Shown one piece after another: positions 42,831 through 53,589 of a stretch of DNA of 64,000 nt. How positions within the stretch are numbered: the stretch's first letter is position 1; each line of letters begins with the position of its first letter. Source of the DNA: Campylobacter sp. W0018 (GTDB taxonomy: Bacteria; Campylobacterota; Campylobacteria; Campylobacterales; Campylobacteraceae); contig JACHTQ010000001.1 of NCBI GenBank assembly GCA_020135845.1, positions 62,001 to 126,000 of the forward strand, read 5' to 3'. A program made the translations under genes and the position numbers. The notes below the pieces were generated by a model, which was given only the letters and a program-made list of their open reading frames with translations, did no database searches and was not told where the DNA came from.

Positions 42831-44453
42831 TTAGGTGTTTTTATGAATTCTGCATTCTAATGCTTCTTGAACTAAATTTCGAGCTAGAATTTTTTCTGAT
42901 CTTACAATGCGAATATTATCATCAATGCTTGAAAAAAGCATTTTTTTAAGATTTCCATTAACATGGATAATAGTATCTATAGGTTTTGGATAAGATGATA
43001 AAAGTTGGCAGAGCATTTCAAGTTTTGCTTCGTTAGTGATGGTGATAATTGCAACTGCGCATTCTTCAATATTGGCAATTTTTAGAGTTTCTTCTTGAGC
43101 TGCATTTGCAAAAATTACATTTTCTCCGCGGCTATTTCCTAATTCAACTAGATTTAAATCACTTTCTAAAACCAAATAAGGCACCCCAGTATTTTTGATT
43201 CTTTGCACCATTTCTTGACCTAAGCGACCGTATCCAAAAATGACAAGATGATTTTTTAGATTGCTTTGAGAAGTGCTTTGGATCGCATTTGTATTTAAAG
43301 TGATATCTTCAACTACATTGGTAATTTTTCGTATATTATTAAGTATAAAAGGTGTAATAATCATCGTTATTATGGAAACGACAATTAAAATTTGCGAAGT
43401 TTTAACATCGAGCATATTTTTAGCTTGTAAAAGAGAAAAAATCGCTAAGGCAAATTCTCCAACTTGTGCAATGGAAAAAGCAGTTTTTAAGGCAACTCTT
43501 TTTTTGGTATAAAGAAATAAAAATCCAAAAATTATGCCAAATTTCATAAGCATAACAATTAGGGTTAAGATGCAAATTAAAAACCAATTTTCCGCTATGA
43601 CGTTAAGTTGAATTTGCATACCTATTGTCATAAAAAAAAGCCCTAAAAGCAAATCTCTAAAAGGAATCAAATCTGCTTCAATTTTATGCTTATATTTTGT
43701 TTCTGCGATTAATGCTCCAGCTATAAAAGCACCCAAAGAGTAAGAAAATCCAAAATAATTGGCTAAAAAACTTGCTCCAATAACCATAAATAAAATAGTA
43801 CCTATGAAAATTTCTTGAGAAGAAGTTCTAATAATAAGTCTAAAAATTCGATCGACTAAATATTTTCCTATGAGAAAAAGTAAAACGATTAAAAGGATGG
43901 CAGAAGCAAGTGAGGTAATTAAAACTTGTTCTATATTTTGGTTATTGGATGAGAGTATATCAATAAATAAAAGCAAAGGAATAACAGCTATATCTTGAAA
44001 AAGCAAAATTCCTAAAGCCTTTCTACCGTATTGTTCATTGATATCTCCATTATCATTTAAGATTTTTAAAACTACAGCTGTGGAAGAGAGTGCTAAGGCA
44101 AAACCCACTACAGTTGCACTTTTATCTTCAAGAGAAAAAATTCCTATGATGATTAAAGTAAATATAAATCCACAAGTAAGCATTTGTAAAGATCCATTTA
44201 GAAAAACTTCTTGCTTCATGGCTATTAAATACTTAAAAGAAAATTCAAGTCCAATAGTAAACATCAAAAAAACAATACCAAATTCGGCAATATGGGTTAT
44301 TTCCCCTTTTCCACTTAAATGATAAATTTCAGAAATAATTTCTCCTGCTGCTATATAACCAATGATAGTAGGAATTTCAAATTTTTTTAAAATGACATTT
44401 AATACGATAGCTATTGCTGCTGCAATAAGAAAAATTTCTAAAAAATTATCCAT
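42831..44453 (-). CDS. kefB: Kef-type K+/H+ antiporter (CPA2) with RCK domain
   Basis: A 540-residue protein. About 12-13 membrane helices of the CPA2 family occupy residues 1-385, with the ion-binding region around ALALSSTAVVLKIL and LLGLFFMTIGMQI. A cytosolic RCK/TrkA-N domain follows (HLVIFGYGRLGQEMVQRI, about 410-427). Such antiporters release K+ under electrophile or pH stress. It directly follows hspR by six bases in the same direction. Confidence 0.88.
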   Translation of the reverse strand: MDNFLEIFLIAAAIAIVLNVILKKFEIPTIIGYIAAGEIISEIYHLSGKGEITHIAEFGIVFLMFTIGLEFSFKYLIAMKQEVFLNGSLQMLTCGFIFTLIIIGIFSLEDKSATVVGFALALSSTAVVLKILNDNGDINEQYGRKALGILLFQDIAVIPLLLFIDILSSNNQNIEQVLITSLASAILLIVLLFLIGKYLVDRIFRLIIRTSSQEIFIGTILFMVIGASFLANYFGFSYSLGAFIAGALIAETKYKHKIEADLIPFRDLLLGLFFMTIGMQIQLNVIAENWFLICILTLIVMLMKFGIIFGFLFLYTKKRVALKTAFSIAQVGEFALAIFSLLQAKNMLDVKTSQILIVVSIITMIITPFILNNIRKITNVVEDITLNTNAIQSTSQSNLKNHLVIFGYGRLGQEMVQRIKNTGVPYLVLESDLNLVELGNSRGENVIFANAAQEETLKIANIEECAVAIITITNEAKLEMLCQLLSSYPKPIDTIIHVNGNLKKMLFSSIDDNIRIVRSEKILARNLVQEALECRIHKNT

Positions 44454-44459
44454 CTTTTT

Positions 44460-44834
44460 TTATTTTTTTTTATAAAAAATTAAATCAAAACTATTTTTGT
44501 GTTTAACAACAGCTTTTGTAGCTGCACCTGGATTTTTTTGTTTGCTAAGTTCTAAACGTAATTCATCAATTAAATTTTCAAATTCACGAAGTTGATTTTT
44601 TAATTTTAATATAACATCAACTCCTGCTAAATTAACTCCCATATCGCGAGTTAAACGCAAAATCAATTTAATACGATCAATATCTCTTTGAGAATAAAGT
44701 CTTATTTTACCATCAGTTCGACTTGGCTCTACCAATCCTTCTCTTTCGTATTGTCTTAAGGTTTGTGGATGTATGCTTAAAACTTTAGCAACAACGCTTA
44801 TTAAATATACGGGTTCGTCATAATGATGATCCAT
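44460..44834 (-). CDS. hspR: Heat-shock repressor HspR (MerR family)
   Basis: A 124-residue MerR-type regulator. The winged helix-turn-helix spans about residues 9-55 (YLISVVAKVLSIHPQTLRQYEREGLVEPSR is the recognition region), followed by a dimerising coiled coil. In Campylobacter, HspR represses chaperone operons through HAIR sites. It sits 10 bases after cbpA, as in other epsilon-group members, and a HAIR-like site lies in front of cbpA, which implies autoregulation. Confidence 0.94.
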   Translation of the reverse strand: MDHHYDEPVYLISVVAKVLSIHPQTLRQYEREGLVEPSRTDGKIRLYSQRDIDRIKLILRLTRDMGVNLAGVDVILKLKNQLREFENLIDELRLELSKQKNPGAATKAVVKHKNSFDLIFYKKK

Positions 44835-44844
44835 TATTTTCTCC

Positions 44845-45732
44845 TTATTCTGGAAGTTTTTCTTTTAAGAGTTCGATAAAATTTTCATCCAATGTTTCTG
44901 TATTAGGTAAGATAACATTCAAAATTAAATACAAATCCCCATAAATATTATTTTTTCTATTTTGCACCCCATATCCTTTTAGGCGTATTTTTTGTCCATT
45001 TTTTGAATTGGGAGCTATGGTGATTTTTGCTTCTTTTTTATCCTCTTTAAAAGTTTTAATTGTAATTTTTCCACCAAATAAAGCGGTTTTAAGTGGAATA
45101 TCTATTTTTTGATATAAATCATCATCTTCTCTTTGATACATCTTGCTTTCCTCAAGTTTAACGATGATGATAAGATCTCCGCGTGTTTTATTGTAAGCAC
45201 TTTTTCCTTTACCACGAATTCTAAGTTTTTCGCCTTCTTTGATTCCATAAGGAATTTTAAATTTGATATTTTCTCCTTGAAAGGTAAAATGATGCTCACC
45301 TCCTGTAATGGCTTTTTCAAAAGGAATGGTTAATTCTATAGTTGTATCCAAATTTTCTTCTTCAAAATTTCCAAATCCTCCAAAGCCTTTGGAAGAAAAT
45401 CCACCAAAACGACTTCCGCGAGAAGATCCTCCAAATCCTCCACCAAATAAATCTTTTAAAATATCATCTAAATTGATACCACCCGTATTTCTTGAAAAAT
45501 CATGAAAACTTTGCCCACCAAAAATAGAATCTCCGTATTGATCATATTGAGCACGTTTTTTTTCATCGCTTAAAATTTCATAAGCGGCATTAATTTCTTT
45601 AAATTTTTCTTCAGCTCCTTTTTCTTTATTGATGTCTGGATGATATTGTCTTGCTAAGCGACGATAAGCTTTTTTTATTTCATCAGAGCTCGCATTTTTG
45701 GATATTCCAAGAGTTTCGTATAAACTATTCAT
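44845..45732 (-). CDS. cbpA: CbpA, DnaJ-type co-chaperone without zinc finger
   Basis: A 295-residue J-domain protein. The J domain (1-67) has the HPD tripeptide in [10 protein letters not shown] Gly/Phe-rich linker (about 75-125) follows, then two beta-rich C-terminal substrate-binding domains. The four CXXCXGXG zinc repeats of true DnaJ are absent, which identifies the CbpA type. It works with DnaK; in H. pylori the CbpA homologue also modulates HspR. First gene of the cbpA-hspR operon. Confidence 0.93.
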   Translation of the reverse strand: MNSLYETLGISKNASSDEIKKAYRRLARQYHPDINKEKGAEEKFKEINAAYEILSDEKKRAQYDQYGDSIFGGQSFHDFSRNTGGINLDDILKDLFGGGFGGSSRGSRFGGFSSKGFGGFGNFEEENLDTTIELTIPFEKAITGGEHHFTFQGENIKFKIPYGIKEGEKLRIRGKGKSAYNKTRGDLIIIVKLEESKMYQREDDDLYQKIDIPLKTALFGGKITIKTFKEDKKEAKITIAPNSKNGQKIRLKGYGVQNRKNNIYGDLYLILNVILPNTETLDENFIELLKEKLPE

Positions 45733-45787
45733 TTTTATCTTCCTTTGGTTGTTTAGTTAATAAAATAATTTATTTTTAGGATTCAAA

Positions 45788-45816
45788 ATTATATCAAAAA
45801 CTTTAGTCTAAGTCAA
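45788..45816 (-). promoter_or_regulatory. cbpA-hspR promoter
   Basis: On the minus strand a TTGACT -35 (45811-45816) and a TATAAT -10 (45788-45793) are spaced by 17 bases, close to the sigma-70 ideal. The HAIR-like site overlaps the -35 and spacer. Confidence 0.8.
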
Positions 45817-45821
45817 TCAAG
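45801..45821. promoter_or_regulatory. HAIR-like HspR operator
   Basis: CTTTAGT-N7-AATCAAG matches the HAIR consensus CTTGAGT-N7-ACTCAAG with one mismatch per half. A further exact half-site ACTCAAG lies at 45839-45845. Binding here would block the cbpA-hspR promoter. Confidence 0.7.
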
Positions 45822-45852
45822 TTTTATCAATTTTTATCACTCAAGTTTTTTA

Positions 45853-45909
45853 TTTACAATTTTGTAAATTTTTGATTTTATACTATAACTCATGTAAAAT
45901 ATTTTTACA
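45853..45909 (+). promoter_or_regulatory. htrA promoter region with two TGTAAA/TTTACA palindromes
   Basis: TTTACAA-TT-TTGTAAA (45853-45868) and TGTAAAA-TAT-TTTTACA (45893-45909) are perfect inverted repeats. Between them is a -10-like TATACTAT (45879-45886). Such a paired arrangement could be regulator binding sites around the promoter, but the binding protein is unknown. Confidence 0.45.
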
Positions 45910-45958
45910 AATAAAATCATAATTTAGAATACAAATTTTCTAATAGAAAGGAAAAATT

Positions 45959-47368
45959 ATGAAAAAGATTTTTTTGTCAATAGGTTTAGCAAGTGCATTA
46001 TTTGCAACAAGTATTAATTTTAATGAATCAACTTCATTAGCCAATCGCGTTAATCCAGCAGATGGCGGAGTTATATTGAGTTATCATGATTCTATTAAGG
46101 ATGCTAAAAAATCAGTTGTTAATATTTCAACCTCAAAAACCATAACAAGAGCAAATAGTTTCAGTCCTTTGGATGATTTTTTTGATGATCCTTATTTTAA
46201 ACAATTTTTCGATATTCCTCAAAGAAAAAACAAAAGCGATAAGGAGGTAATTAGCTCTTTAGGTTCTGGGGTAATCATTTCAAAAGATGGTTATATAGTA
46301 ACTAATAATCACGTTGTAGAAGATGCAGATACAATCACTGTAAATTTGCCAGGAAGCGATACAGAATATAAGGCTAAATTAATAGGAAAAGATCCAAAAA
46401 CAGATTTAGCGGTGATTAAGATAGAAGCTAAAAATCTTTCAGCTATTACTTTTGCTAATTCAGATAATTTAATGGAGGGTGATGTTGTTTTTGCTTTGGG
46501 AAATCCTTTTGGGGTTGGCTTTAGTGTTACAAGTGGAATTATTTCAGCATTAAATAAAGATAATATCGGCCTTAATCAGTATGAAAATTTCATACAGACT
46601 GATGCTTCTATTAATCCAGGAAATTCAGGCGGTGCTTTAGTTGATAGTCGTGGATTTTTAGTAGGCATTAACTCTGCTATACTTTCTCGTGGAGGTGGCA
46701 ATAATGGTATAGGATTTGCTATTCCTTCAAATATGGTTGAAGATATAGCGAAAAAGCTTATTGAAAAAGGTAAAATTGAAAGAGGATTTTTAGGGGTAAC
46801 CATTTCAGCTTTACAAGGAGAAACTAAAAAAGCTTATAAAAATCAAGAAGGTGCTTTAATCACAGATGTTCAAAAAGGATCTAGTGCTGATGAAGCTGGA
46901 TTAAAACGAGGAGATTTGGTGACTAAGGTAAATAATAAGGTTATTAAAAGTCCAATTGATTTGAAAAATTACATAGGAACTCTCGAGATTGGAGAAAAGG
47001 TAGTAATTGATTATGAAAGAGATGGAAACAATAAACAAACAAGCTTTACTCTTAAAGGAGAAAAAGAAAATAAAGGAGTGCAAAATAATTTAATTGAAGG
47101 ATTGAGTTTAAGGAATTTAGATCCTAGAATAAAAGATCGTTTGCAACTTCCAAGAGATATTAATGGAGTTTTAGTAGAGAAGGTTAAGAGTAAAAGCAAA
47201 GCAGAAGAGGTTGGTTTTAAAGAAGGAGATGTGATTGTAGGTATAGGGCAAGATGAAATTAAAAATTTAAAAGATTTAGATCAGGCTTTAAAACAAGTCA
47301 ATAAAAAGGAATTTATGAAAATTTGGGTGTATAGAAATGGCTTTACTACTTTATTGGTGCTAAGATAA
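45959..47368 (+). CDS. htrA: HtrA/DegP periplasmic serine protease-chaperone
   Basis: A 469-residue exported protease with a signal peptide (about 1-16). The triad is His118 (TNNHVV), Asp149 (PKTDLAV) and Ser223 (NPGNSGGA). Two PDZ domains follow (about 275-365 and 385-465). In C. jejuni HtrA degrades misfolded periplasmic proteins and is secreted to cleave E-cadherin. It lies directly upstream of cprRS, which is known to influence htrA. The sequence differs from C. jejuni HtrA at many positions by memory, for instance around residues 65-92. Confidence 0.96.
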   Translation: MKKIFLSIGLASALFATSINFNESTSLANRVNPADGGVILSYHDSIKDAKKSVVNISTSKTITRANSFSPLDDFFDDPYFKQFFDIPQRKNKSDKEVISSLGSGVIISKDGYIVTNNHVVEDADTITVNLPGSDTEYKAKLIGKDPKTDLAVIKIEAKNLSAITFANSDNLMEGDVVFALGNPFGVGFSVTSGIISALNKDNIGLNQYENFIQTDASINPGNSGGALVDSRGFLVGINSAILSRGGGNNGIGFAIPSNMVEDIAKKLIEKGKIERGFLGVTISALQGETKKAYKNQEGALITDVQKGSSADEAGLKRGDLVTKVNNKVIKSPIDLKNYIGTLEIGEKVVIDYERDGNNKQTSFTLKGEKENKGVQNNLIEGLSLRNLDPRIKDRLQLPRDINGVLVEKVKSKSKAEEVGFKEGDVIVGIGQDEIKNLKDLDQALKQVNKKEFMKIWVYRNGFTTLLVLR

Positions 47369-47372
47369 TTTT

Positions 47373-47393
47373 ACGAAAGGATTTTCCTTTCGT
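47373..47393 (+). terminator. Stem-loop after htrA
   Basis: ACGAAAGGA-TTT-TCCTTTCGT is a perfect 9-bp stem five bases after the htrA stop. Only a loose T-rich stretch follows, so it may terminate weakly or stabilise the htrA mRNA while some transcripts read into cprR. Confidence 0.65.
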
Positions 47394-47445
47394 TATAAAT
47401 TTTAGTTTAAAATTAGATTTTAAGATTAATTAAAAAAGGAATATA

Positions 47446-48120
47446 ATGACAAATATTCTTATGATAGAAGATGATTTAGAATTAGCTGAAATTACTGCTG
47501 AATACTTAGAAAAATTTGATATGAAAGTCGATATTGCTCACGAACCTTATATAGGACTTTCAAAGCTTGCTTTAAAAGAATACCAATTGATTATTTTAGA
47601 TCTTTCTTTGCCAGGACTTGATGGACTTGAAGTGTGTGAGGAAATTCGTAAAAAGTATGACACTCCTATTATTATTTCAAGTGCTAGACATGATATTACA
47701 GACAAAGTAAATGCTTTAGGGCTTGGTGCAGATGATTATTTACCAAAGCCTTATAATCCCAAAGAACTTCAAGCACGCATTAAAAGTCATTTAAGAAGGA
47801 TTTCAAATACAAAAAGCACTCTTTCTAAAAGTGTTAAAGATCTTGTTTATGATCAATATAAGCATACAATTTCAATGAAGGGACAAGAACTTATTTTAAC
47901 TAATGCTGAATTTGATATTTTAAGTTATTTAATCAAAAAAGAAGGCGGAGTAGTAAGCAGAGAAGAGCTTGTATATAATTGTTCTTCTATTAGTGAAGAT
48001 TCTAGCAATAAAAGTATAGATGTCATCATTAGTCGAATTCGTCAAAAAATGGGAGATGATCCAAAAACGCCAAAATATATACATTCCATCAGAGGGATAG
48101 GCTATAAATTAACTCAATGA
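47446..48120 (+). CDS. cprR: CprR response regulator (OmpR family)
   Basis: A 224-residue regulator. The receiver domain has the acidic pocket EDD (8-10), phospho-acceptor Asp52 (LDLSLPG) and Lys (LPKPYNP). The OmpR-type winged helix spans about residues 128-224 and ends IRGIGYKL. Position next to htrA and its kinase identifies CprR of C. jejuni, an essential regulator of envelope and biofilm functions. The ATG follows AAAAAGGAA. The cprS start overlaps its stop by four bases. Confidence 0.85.
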   Translation: MTNILMIEDDLELAEITAEYLEKFDMKVDIAHEPYIGLSKLALKEYQLIILDLSLPGLDGLEVCEEIRKKYDTPIIISSARHDITDKVNALGLGADDYLPKPYNPKELQARIKSHLRRISNTKSTLSKSVKDLVYDQYKHTISMKGQELILTNAEFDILSYLIKKEGGVVSREELVYNCSSISEDSSNKSIDVIISRIRQKMGDDPKTPKYIHSIRGIGYKLTQ

Positions 48121-49364
48121 ATAAATCTTCGATTTTTTATACCATTACTTTTATTTTTATTTTTGCTGGAGTAAGTGTTGTTTTAGGATTTTTATGGTTA
48201 ATTGAATACGATCAGCAAAATTATACAAGAGAGTTGAATACAAAGTATTCTTTAATTGCTAATGCTAGACTTTTGTATTTTGCTGGAGTTATTAATGAAA
48301 AAGAATTTGAAGAACAAACAAAAAATTACAATAAAATGGAGCAAATTATAGAGCCAAAACAAATTCGTAAAATTCTTTTTAGCGGAGATGTTCTTGCTCG
48401 CGTTGAAGTTAATAATGGTCTAATAGAGATTATTTCTTATGACAATCAAGTTTATTTAAATATTATTTATGATGGGAAGATTAATCTTTATAAAGATCAA
48501 GATTATCAAACTTATAGATATTTTATTATAAAAGCAATTGCAGTGGCTGTTATTTGCATACTTATCTTGCTTTATATTTTTATTTTTAAAAAATTAAAAC
48601 CTTTAAAAACTTTAAAAAAGCAAATTGATAAATTTGCAGAAGGAAGACTTGGAGATATTGAGGATGTTAGCACTGGGGCAGATGAAATTTCTCAAGTAAG
48701 TGAAGCTTTTTATCAAGCTATTTTGCAAATTCGAAAACTCAATCAATCTCGTCAATTTTTTCTAAGAAATATTATGCACGAATTAAAAACTCCAATTACA
48801 AAAGGGCTTATTACTCTTGAAATGCTAGAGGATAATAAATATAAAGAAAGATTAGATGGTATATTTAATCGACTTGAAATTTTAATCAATGAATTTGCTG
48901 CGATAGAGCAAGTAACCTCAGGAGCTGCTTTCATCAATAGAAAAAAATATAATATCTTAGATATTTTAGATGAGGCTAAAGAGATAGTGATGCGCGATGA
49001 TAATAATATACGTATTTTTATGGGTAAAAGCTTTTTTGTTAATGTGGATTTTAAACTTTTTACAACGGCGATTAAAAATATGATTGATAATGGTATCAAG
49101 CATTCTCAAGATGGTTTTGTAGAAATTTACATTAAAGATAATTATATATGTTTTAAAAATTGTGGTCCTGAACTTAATAATACTTTGGAATATTATACCC
49201 AAGCTTTTACTCAAGGTACAAAACAAAAATCAAGTTTTGGATTGGGACTTTATATAGTTAATACAATTTTAGAAGCTCATGATATGAAACTTGATTATGA
49301 TTATAAAGATGGAGTGAATCATTTTTATTTTATTGGTTTGAATAATATTTTAGTAAAAGAATAA
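48117..49364 (+). CDS. cprS: CprS sensor histidine kinase
   Basis: A 415-residue membrane kinase. Helices at about 8-29 and 137-157 enclose a periplasmic sensor of roughly 105 residues. A HAMP-like segment (158-205) leads to the H-box IMHELKTPITKG with His221. The ATPase domain has N (MIDNGIKHS) and the G2-like SFGLGLYIV; the G1 box is weak (FKNCGPELNN). CprS affects planktonic growth and biofilm in C. jejuni; the signal is unknown. Confidence 0.85.
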   Translation: MNKSSIFYTITFIFIFAGVSVVLGFLWLIEYDQQNYTRELNTKYSLIANARLLYFAGVINEKEFEEQTKNYNKMEQIIEPKQIRKILFSGDVLARVEVNNGLIEIISYDNQVYLNIIYDGKINLYKDQDYQTYRYFIIKAIAVAVICILILLYIFIFKKLKPLKTLKKQIDKFAEGRLGDIEDVSTGADEISQVSEAFYQAILQIRKLNQSRQFFLRNIMHELKTPITKGLITLEMLEDNKYKERLDGIFNRLEILINEFAAIEQVTSGAAFINRKKYNILDILDEAKEIVMRDDNNIRIFMGKSFFVNVDFKLFTTAIKNMIDNGIKHSQDGFVEIYIKDNYICFKNCGPELNNTLEYYTQAFTQGTKQKSSFGLGLYIVNTILEAHDMKLDYDYKDGVNHFYFIGLNNILVKE

Positions 49365-49390
49365 TTTTTAAAAAAATTTTGCAAAAAATC

Positions 49391-49419
49391 TTGACAAAGA
49401 CATTAATTTTAAATATAAT
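49391..49419 (+). promoter_or_regulatory. tRNA-Asn promoter
   Basis: TTGACA (49391-49396) and TATAAT (49414-49419) are spaced by 17 bases, a perfect sigma-70 consensus. Start expected near 49426, just before the tRNA. Confidence 0.9.
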
Positions 49420-49441
49420 TACATTTTTAAAACTTTGATGT

Positions 49442-49516
49442 TCCGGATTAGCTCAGCGGTAGAGTAGTCGGCTGTTAACCGATTGGTCGTAGGTTCGAAT
49501 CCTACATCCGGAGCCA
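49442..49516 (+). tRNA. tRNA-Asn (GTT)
   Basis: A 75-base tRNA with encoded CCA. The acceptor stem TCCGGAT pairs with ATCCGGA, followed by G and CCA. The D arm is GCTCAGCGGTAGAGTAGTC-like, the anticodon loop CTGTTAACC carries GTT, and the T arm has GGTTCGAATCC. It is a single gene between the cprRS and dccRS two-component systems, with its own promoter. Confidence 0.97.
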
Positions 49517-49577
49517 CTTTTTACTTCAAAATAACTTTTTATTTCATGTTTACTTTCAAATCAATAATTATTTTTTG

Positions 49578-49583
49578 TATAAT
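49578..49583 (+). promoter_or_regulatory. dccR -10 box
   Basis: TTG-TATAAT, 31 bases before the dccR ATG, in the T-rich context usual for Campylobacter promoters. AAAAAGGGA is the ribosome-binding site. Confidence 0.65.
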
Positions 49584-49613
49584 TCTCAAAAACAATAAAA
49601 AGGGATTAAATTT

Positions 49614-50279
49614 ATGGCAGCAAAAATTTTGCTTTTAGAAGACGATTTAAGCTTAAGTGAAATTATAGAAGAATTTTTAAGTGATGAAGGATATGAAGTT
49701 AGTGTTTGTACTGATGCCAAAGAGGCTTTAAATTTAGCCTATGAAAAGTATTTTGATTTATGGATTTTAGATGTTAAAGTTCCATTAGGAGATGGTTTTT
49801 CTTTGCTTAAAGATTTGCGCAGTTACGGAAAGGAAACACCAGCTATTTTTATGACTTCCTTAAATACGGTAAATGATTTAAAAGAAGGCTTTAGTTCAGG
49901 TTGTGATGATTATATAAAAAAGCCTTTTGAATTAGCCGAACTTGCTATACGTATAAAAGCTTTATTAAAAAGATCTTTTTCTCATAAGAATGAAGATTTT
50001 GAAAATTTAGGTAATGGTTTTAAATTTAATTTTGCATCCCAAATTCTTTTTCATTTTGATAAACCTTTACCTTTGCCAAGCAAGGAAGTTAAGCTCTTAT
50101 CTTTATTGTTAAAAAATAAAAATATCTTTTTAAGCGCAGAAAAGATTTTTGAAGAACTTTGGGATTATAATGAAGAACCAAGTGAACTTAGTTTAAGAGC
50201 CTATATTAAAAATTTAAGAAAATTATTGGGCAAAGAAAAAATTATCAATCAAAGAGGCAGAGGCTATCGTTATGAGTAA
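49614..50279 (+). CDS. dccR: DccR response regulator (OmpR family)
   Basis: A 221-residue regulator. The receiver has EDD (10-11 region), phospho-acceptor Asp53 (ILDVKVPLGD) and KKPFE. The winged helix spans about 130-221 and ends NQRGRGYRYE. With the overlapping kinase it corresponds to DccRS of C. jejuni, needed for full colonisation and for expressing a small set of envelope/periplasmic genes in stationary phase. The dccS ATG overlaps by eight bases. Confidence 0.83.
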   Translation: MAAKILLLEDDLSLSEIIEEFLSDEGYEVSVCTDAKEALNLAYEKYFDLWILDVKVPLGDGFSLLKDLRSYGKETPAIFMTSLNTVNDLKEGFSSGCDDYIKKPFELAELAIRIKALLKRSFSHKNEDFENLGNGFKFNFASQILFHFDKPLPLPSKEVKLLSLLLKNKNIFLSAEKIFEELWDYNEEPSELSLRAYIKNLRKLLGKEKIINQRGRGYRYE

Positions 50280-51462
50280 AAAAGTTATCAGGCAAATTTT
50301 ACTCATTTATCTTACAACCACAGGTTTTTTTCTAGCTTTCTTTTTTGTCATTTGGTATCAAAAACTGTATGAAGAACTGGTGATTTTAAGGAGTAGTTCT
50401 TTAAGAGAAATTCATAGAAATATCGTGATTAATATTATCAATTCTCGCTTCACTCCAATTGCTACAAGTGCTAAAAATATAGCAGAAAGCTCAGGATTGA
50501 ATTTTGCAATTTTTGACAATAATCATACGATTTTTAATAATCTAAATTTTGATTTTAGAAAAGCAAAAATTGAATTCAAGGGTAGGGGAATTTATGATGG
50601 AAAGGTATTTTTTATTTTTCCTATGAGCACGGATTTGTATTATTTACAATACTCAAGAAATGAGGAATTAACTCAAGAAAATGGCTTAAAAGTTCTAATT
50701 CAAGGAGAAGATGTTAGTAAGGAGCTTTTTTGGATCAGGGTTAAGGTTTTTAGTTTTTCTTTTTTGGCTTTTTTTGTTTTAGGACTTATTGCTTATATAT
50801 TAGTTAAAATTGCCTTAAAACCTTTAGAAGATAAAATTACTGTCTTAAATCGATTTATCAAAGATTCCACGCACGAGCTAAATACGCCTTTAAGTGTTAT
50901 TTTAATGAGTATAGAACAACTCGAACGGCAAAATTTAGATAACAATAAATTTAAGCGTATAAAAATTGCAGCAAAAAGTTTATCTCAAGTATATTCTGAT
51001 TTAGTTTTTTATAATTTTCCTAATACTTTAGAAGATAAAAAAGAAGAATTTGATCTCAAAAATTTATTCGAAGAAAGGATAGAATATTTTAGATTATTTT
51101 TTGAGCAAAAAAAGATTAATTTGGATCTTAAGTTAGATAATAAAGTTATGATTTTTGCCACTAAAAATCAAATCTCAAAACTTTTAGACAATCTTTTAAG
51201 TAATGCCATTAAATATAATAAGAAAAATGGAACTATTTTTATAAAACTAAAAGAAAATTTTTTTAGTATTGCTGATACAGGTTGTGGCATTTCAAAAGAA
51301 AATTTAAAATTTATTTTTGATCGCTATGCAAGATTTAACAAAGATCAAGGGGGCTTTGGTATAGGTTTATCTTTAGTAAAAAAGATTTGTCATGATAATA
51401 ATATAAAGATTGTTTGTGAATCTATAGAGAATGAAGGGAGTGTTTTTAAATTAAGTTGGTAA
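50272..51462 (+). CDS. dccS: DccS sensor histidine kinase
   Basis: A 396-residue membrane kinase. Helices at about 8-30 and 157-182 enclose a periplasmic domain of about 125 residues. There is no long HAMP domain. The H-box is DSTHELNTPLSVIL (His201); the N-box LLDNLLSNAIKYN, G1 IADTGCGIS and G2 GGFGIGLSLV are all intact. The signal is unknown. Its stop begins a shared stem-loop with the convergent groEL. Confidence 0.83.
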   Translation: MSKKVIRQILLIYLTTTGFFLAFFFVIWYQKLYEELVILRSSSLREIHRNIVINIINSRFTPIATSAKNIAESSGLNFAIFDNNHTIFNNLNFDFRKAKIEFKGRGIYDGKVFFIFPMSTDLYYLQYSRNEELTQENGLKVLIQGEDVSKELFWIRVKVFSFSFLAFFVLGLIAYILVKIALKPLEDKITVLNRFIKDSTHELNTPLSVILMSIEQLERQNLDNNKFKRIKIAAKSLSQVYSDLVFYNFPNTLEDKKEEFDLKNLFEERIEYFRLFFEQKKINLDLKLDNKVMIFATKNQISKLLDNLLSNAIKYNKKNGTIFIKLKENFFSIADTGCGISKENLKFIFDRYARFNKDQGGFGIGLSLVKKICHDNNIKIVCESIENEGSVFKLSW

Positions 51463-51492
51463 AAATCAAGCCAGAAAAACTGACTTGATTTT
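51462..51492. terminator. Bidirectional terminator between dccS and groEL
   Basis: AAAATCAAG and CTTGATTTT form a 9-bp stem, extended by an inner CAG/CTG, with A and T runs on both sides. It can end dccRS on the plus strand and groESL on the minus strand. Confidence 0.85.
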
Positions 51493-51506
51493 AGCTTAGA
51501 TGGAAA

Positions 51507-53424
<1,918 letters not shown>

Positions 53425-53453
53425 TTTGTCCATCCTTAATATAATATTGATTT

Positions 53454-53480
53454 CTAGCACTCTTTAATTTAGAGTGATAA
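53454..53480. promoter_or_regulatory. CIRCE element (HrcA operator)
   Basis: CTAGCACTC-N9-GAGTGATAA matches the CIRCE consensus TTAGCACTC-N9-GAGTGCTAA with one mismatch per arm and the exact spacing. It lies at the predicted transcription start of groESL. Confidence 0.93.
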
Positions 53481-53481
53481 A

Positions 53482-53510
53482 ATCATACTATAAAAAATGA
53501 ATTTTGTCAA
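53482..53510 (-). promoter_or_regulatory. groESL promoter
   Basis: On the minus strand TTGACA (53505-53510) and TATGAT (53482-53487) are spaced by 17 bases. The CIRCE element begins two bases downstream of the -10, so HrcA would block initiation. Confidence 0.88.
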
Positions 53511-53589
53511 TACTTTTAGTAAAAATATTTATATAACTTGAGTTAAATGGACTAAAGTTTTTTTATAAATTAACTTATAAGGATAAAAA

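Noticed and set aside
44038..44322. Open frame opposite the Kef antiporter gene
   Set aside because: It is an antisense shadow of membrane-helix codons, without start signals or homology I recognise.
49442..49516. tRNA-Asn as an integration site for a mobile element
   Set aside because: No integrase, no repeated tRNA 3' end and no foreign-looking genes lie on either side.
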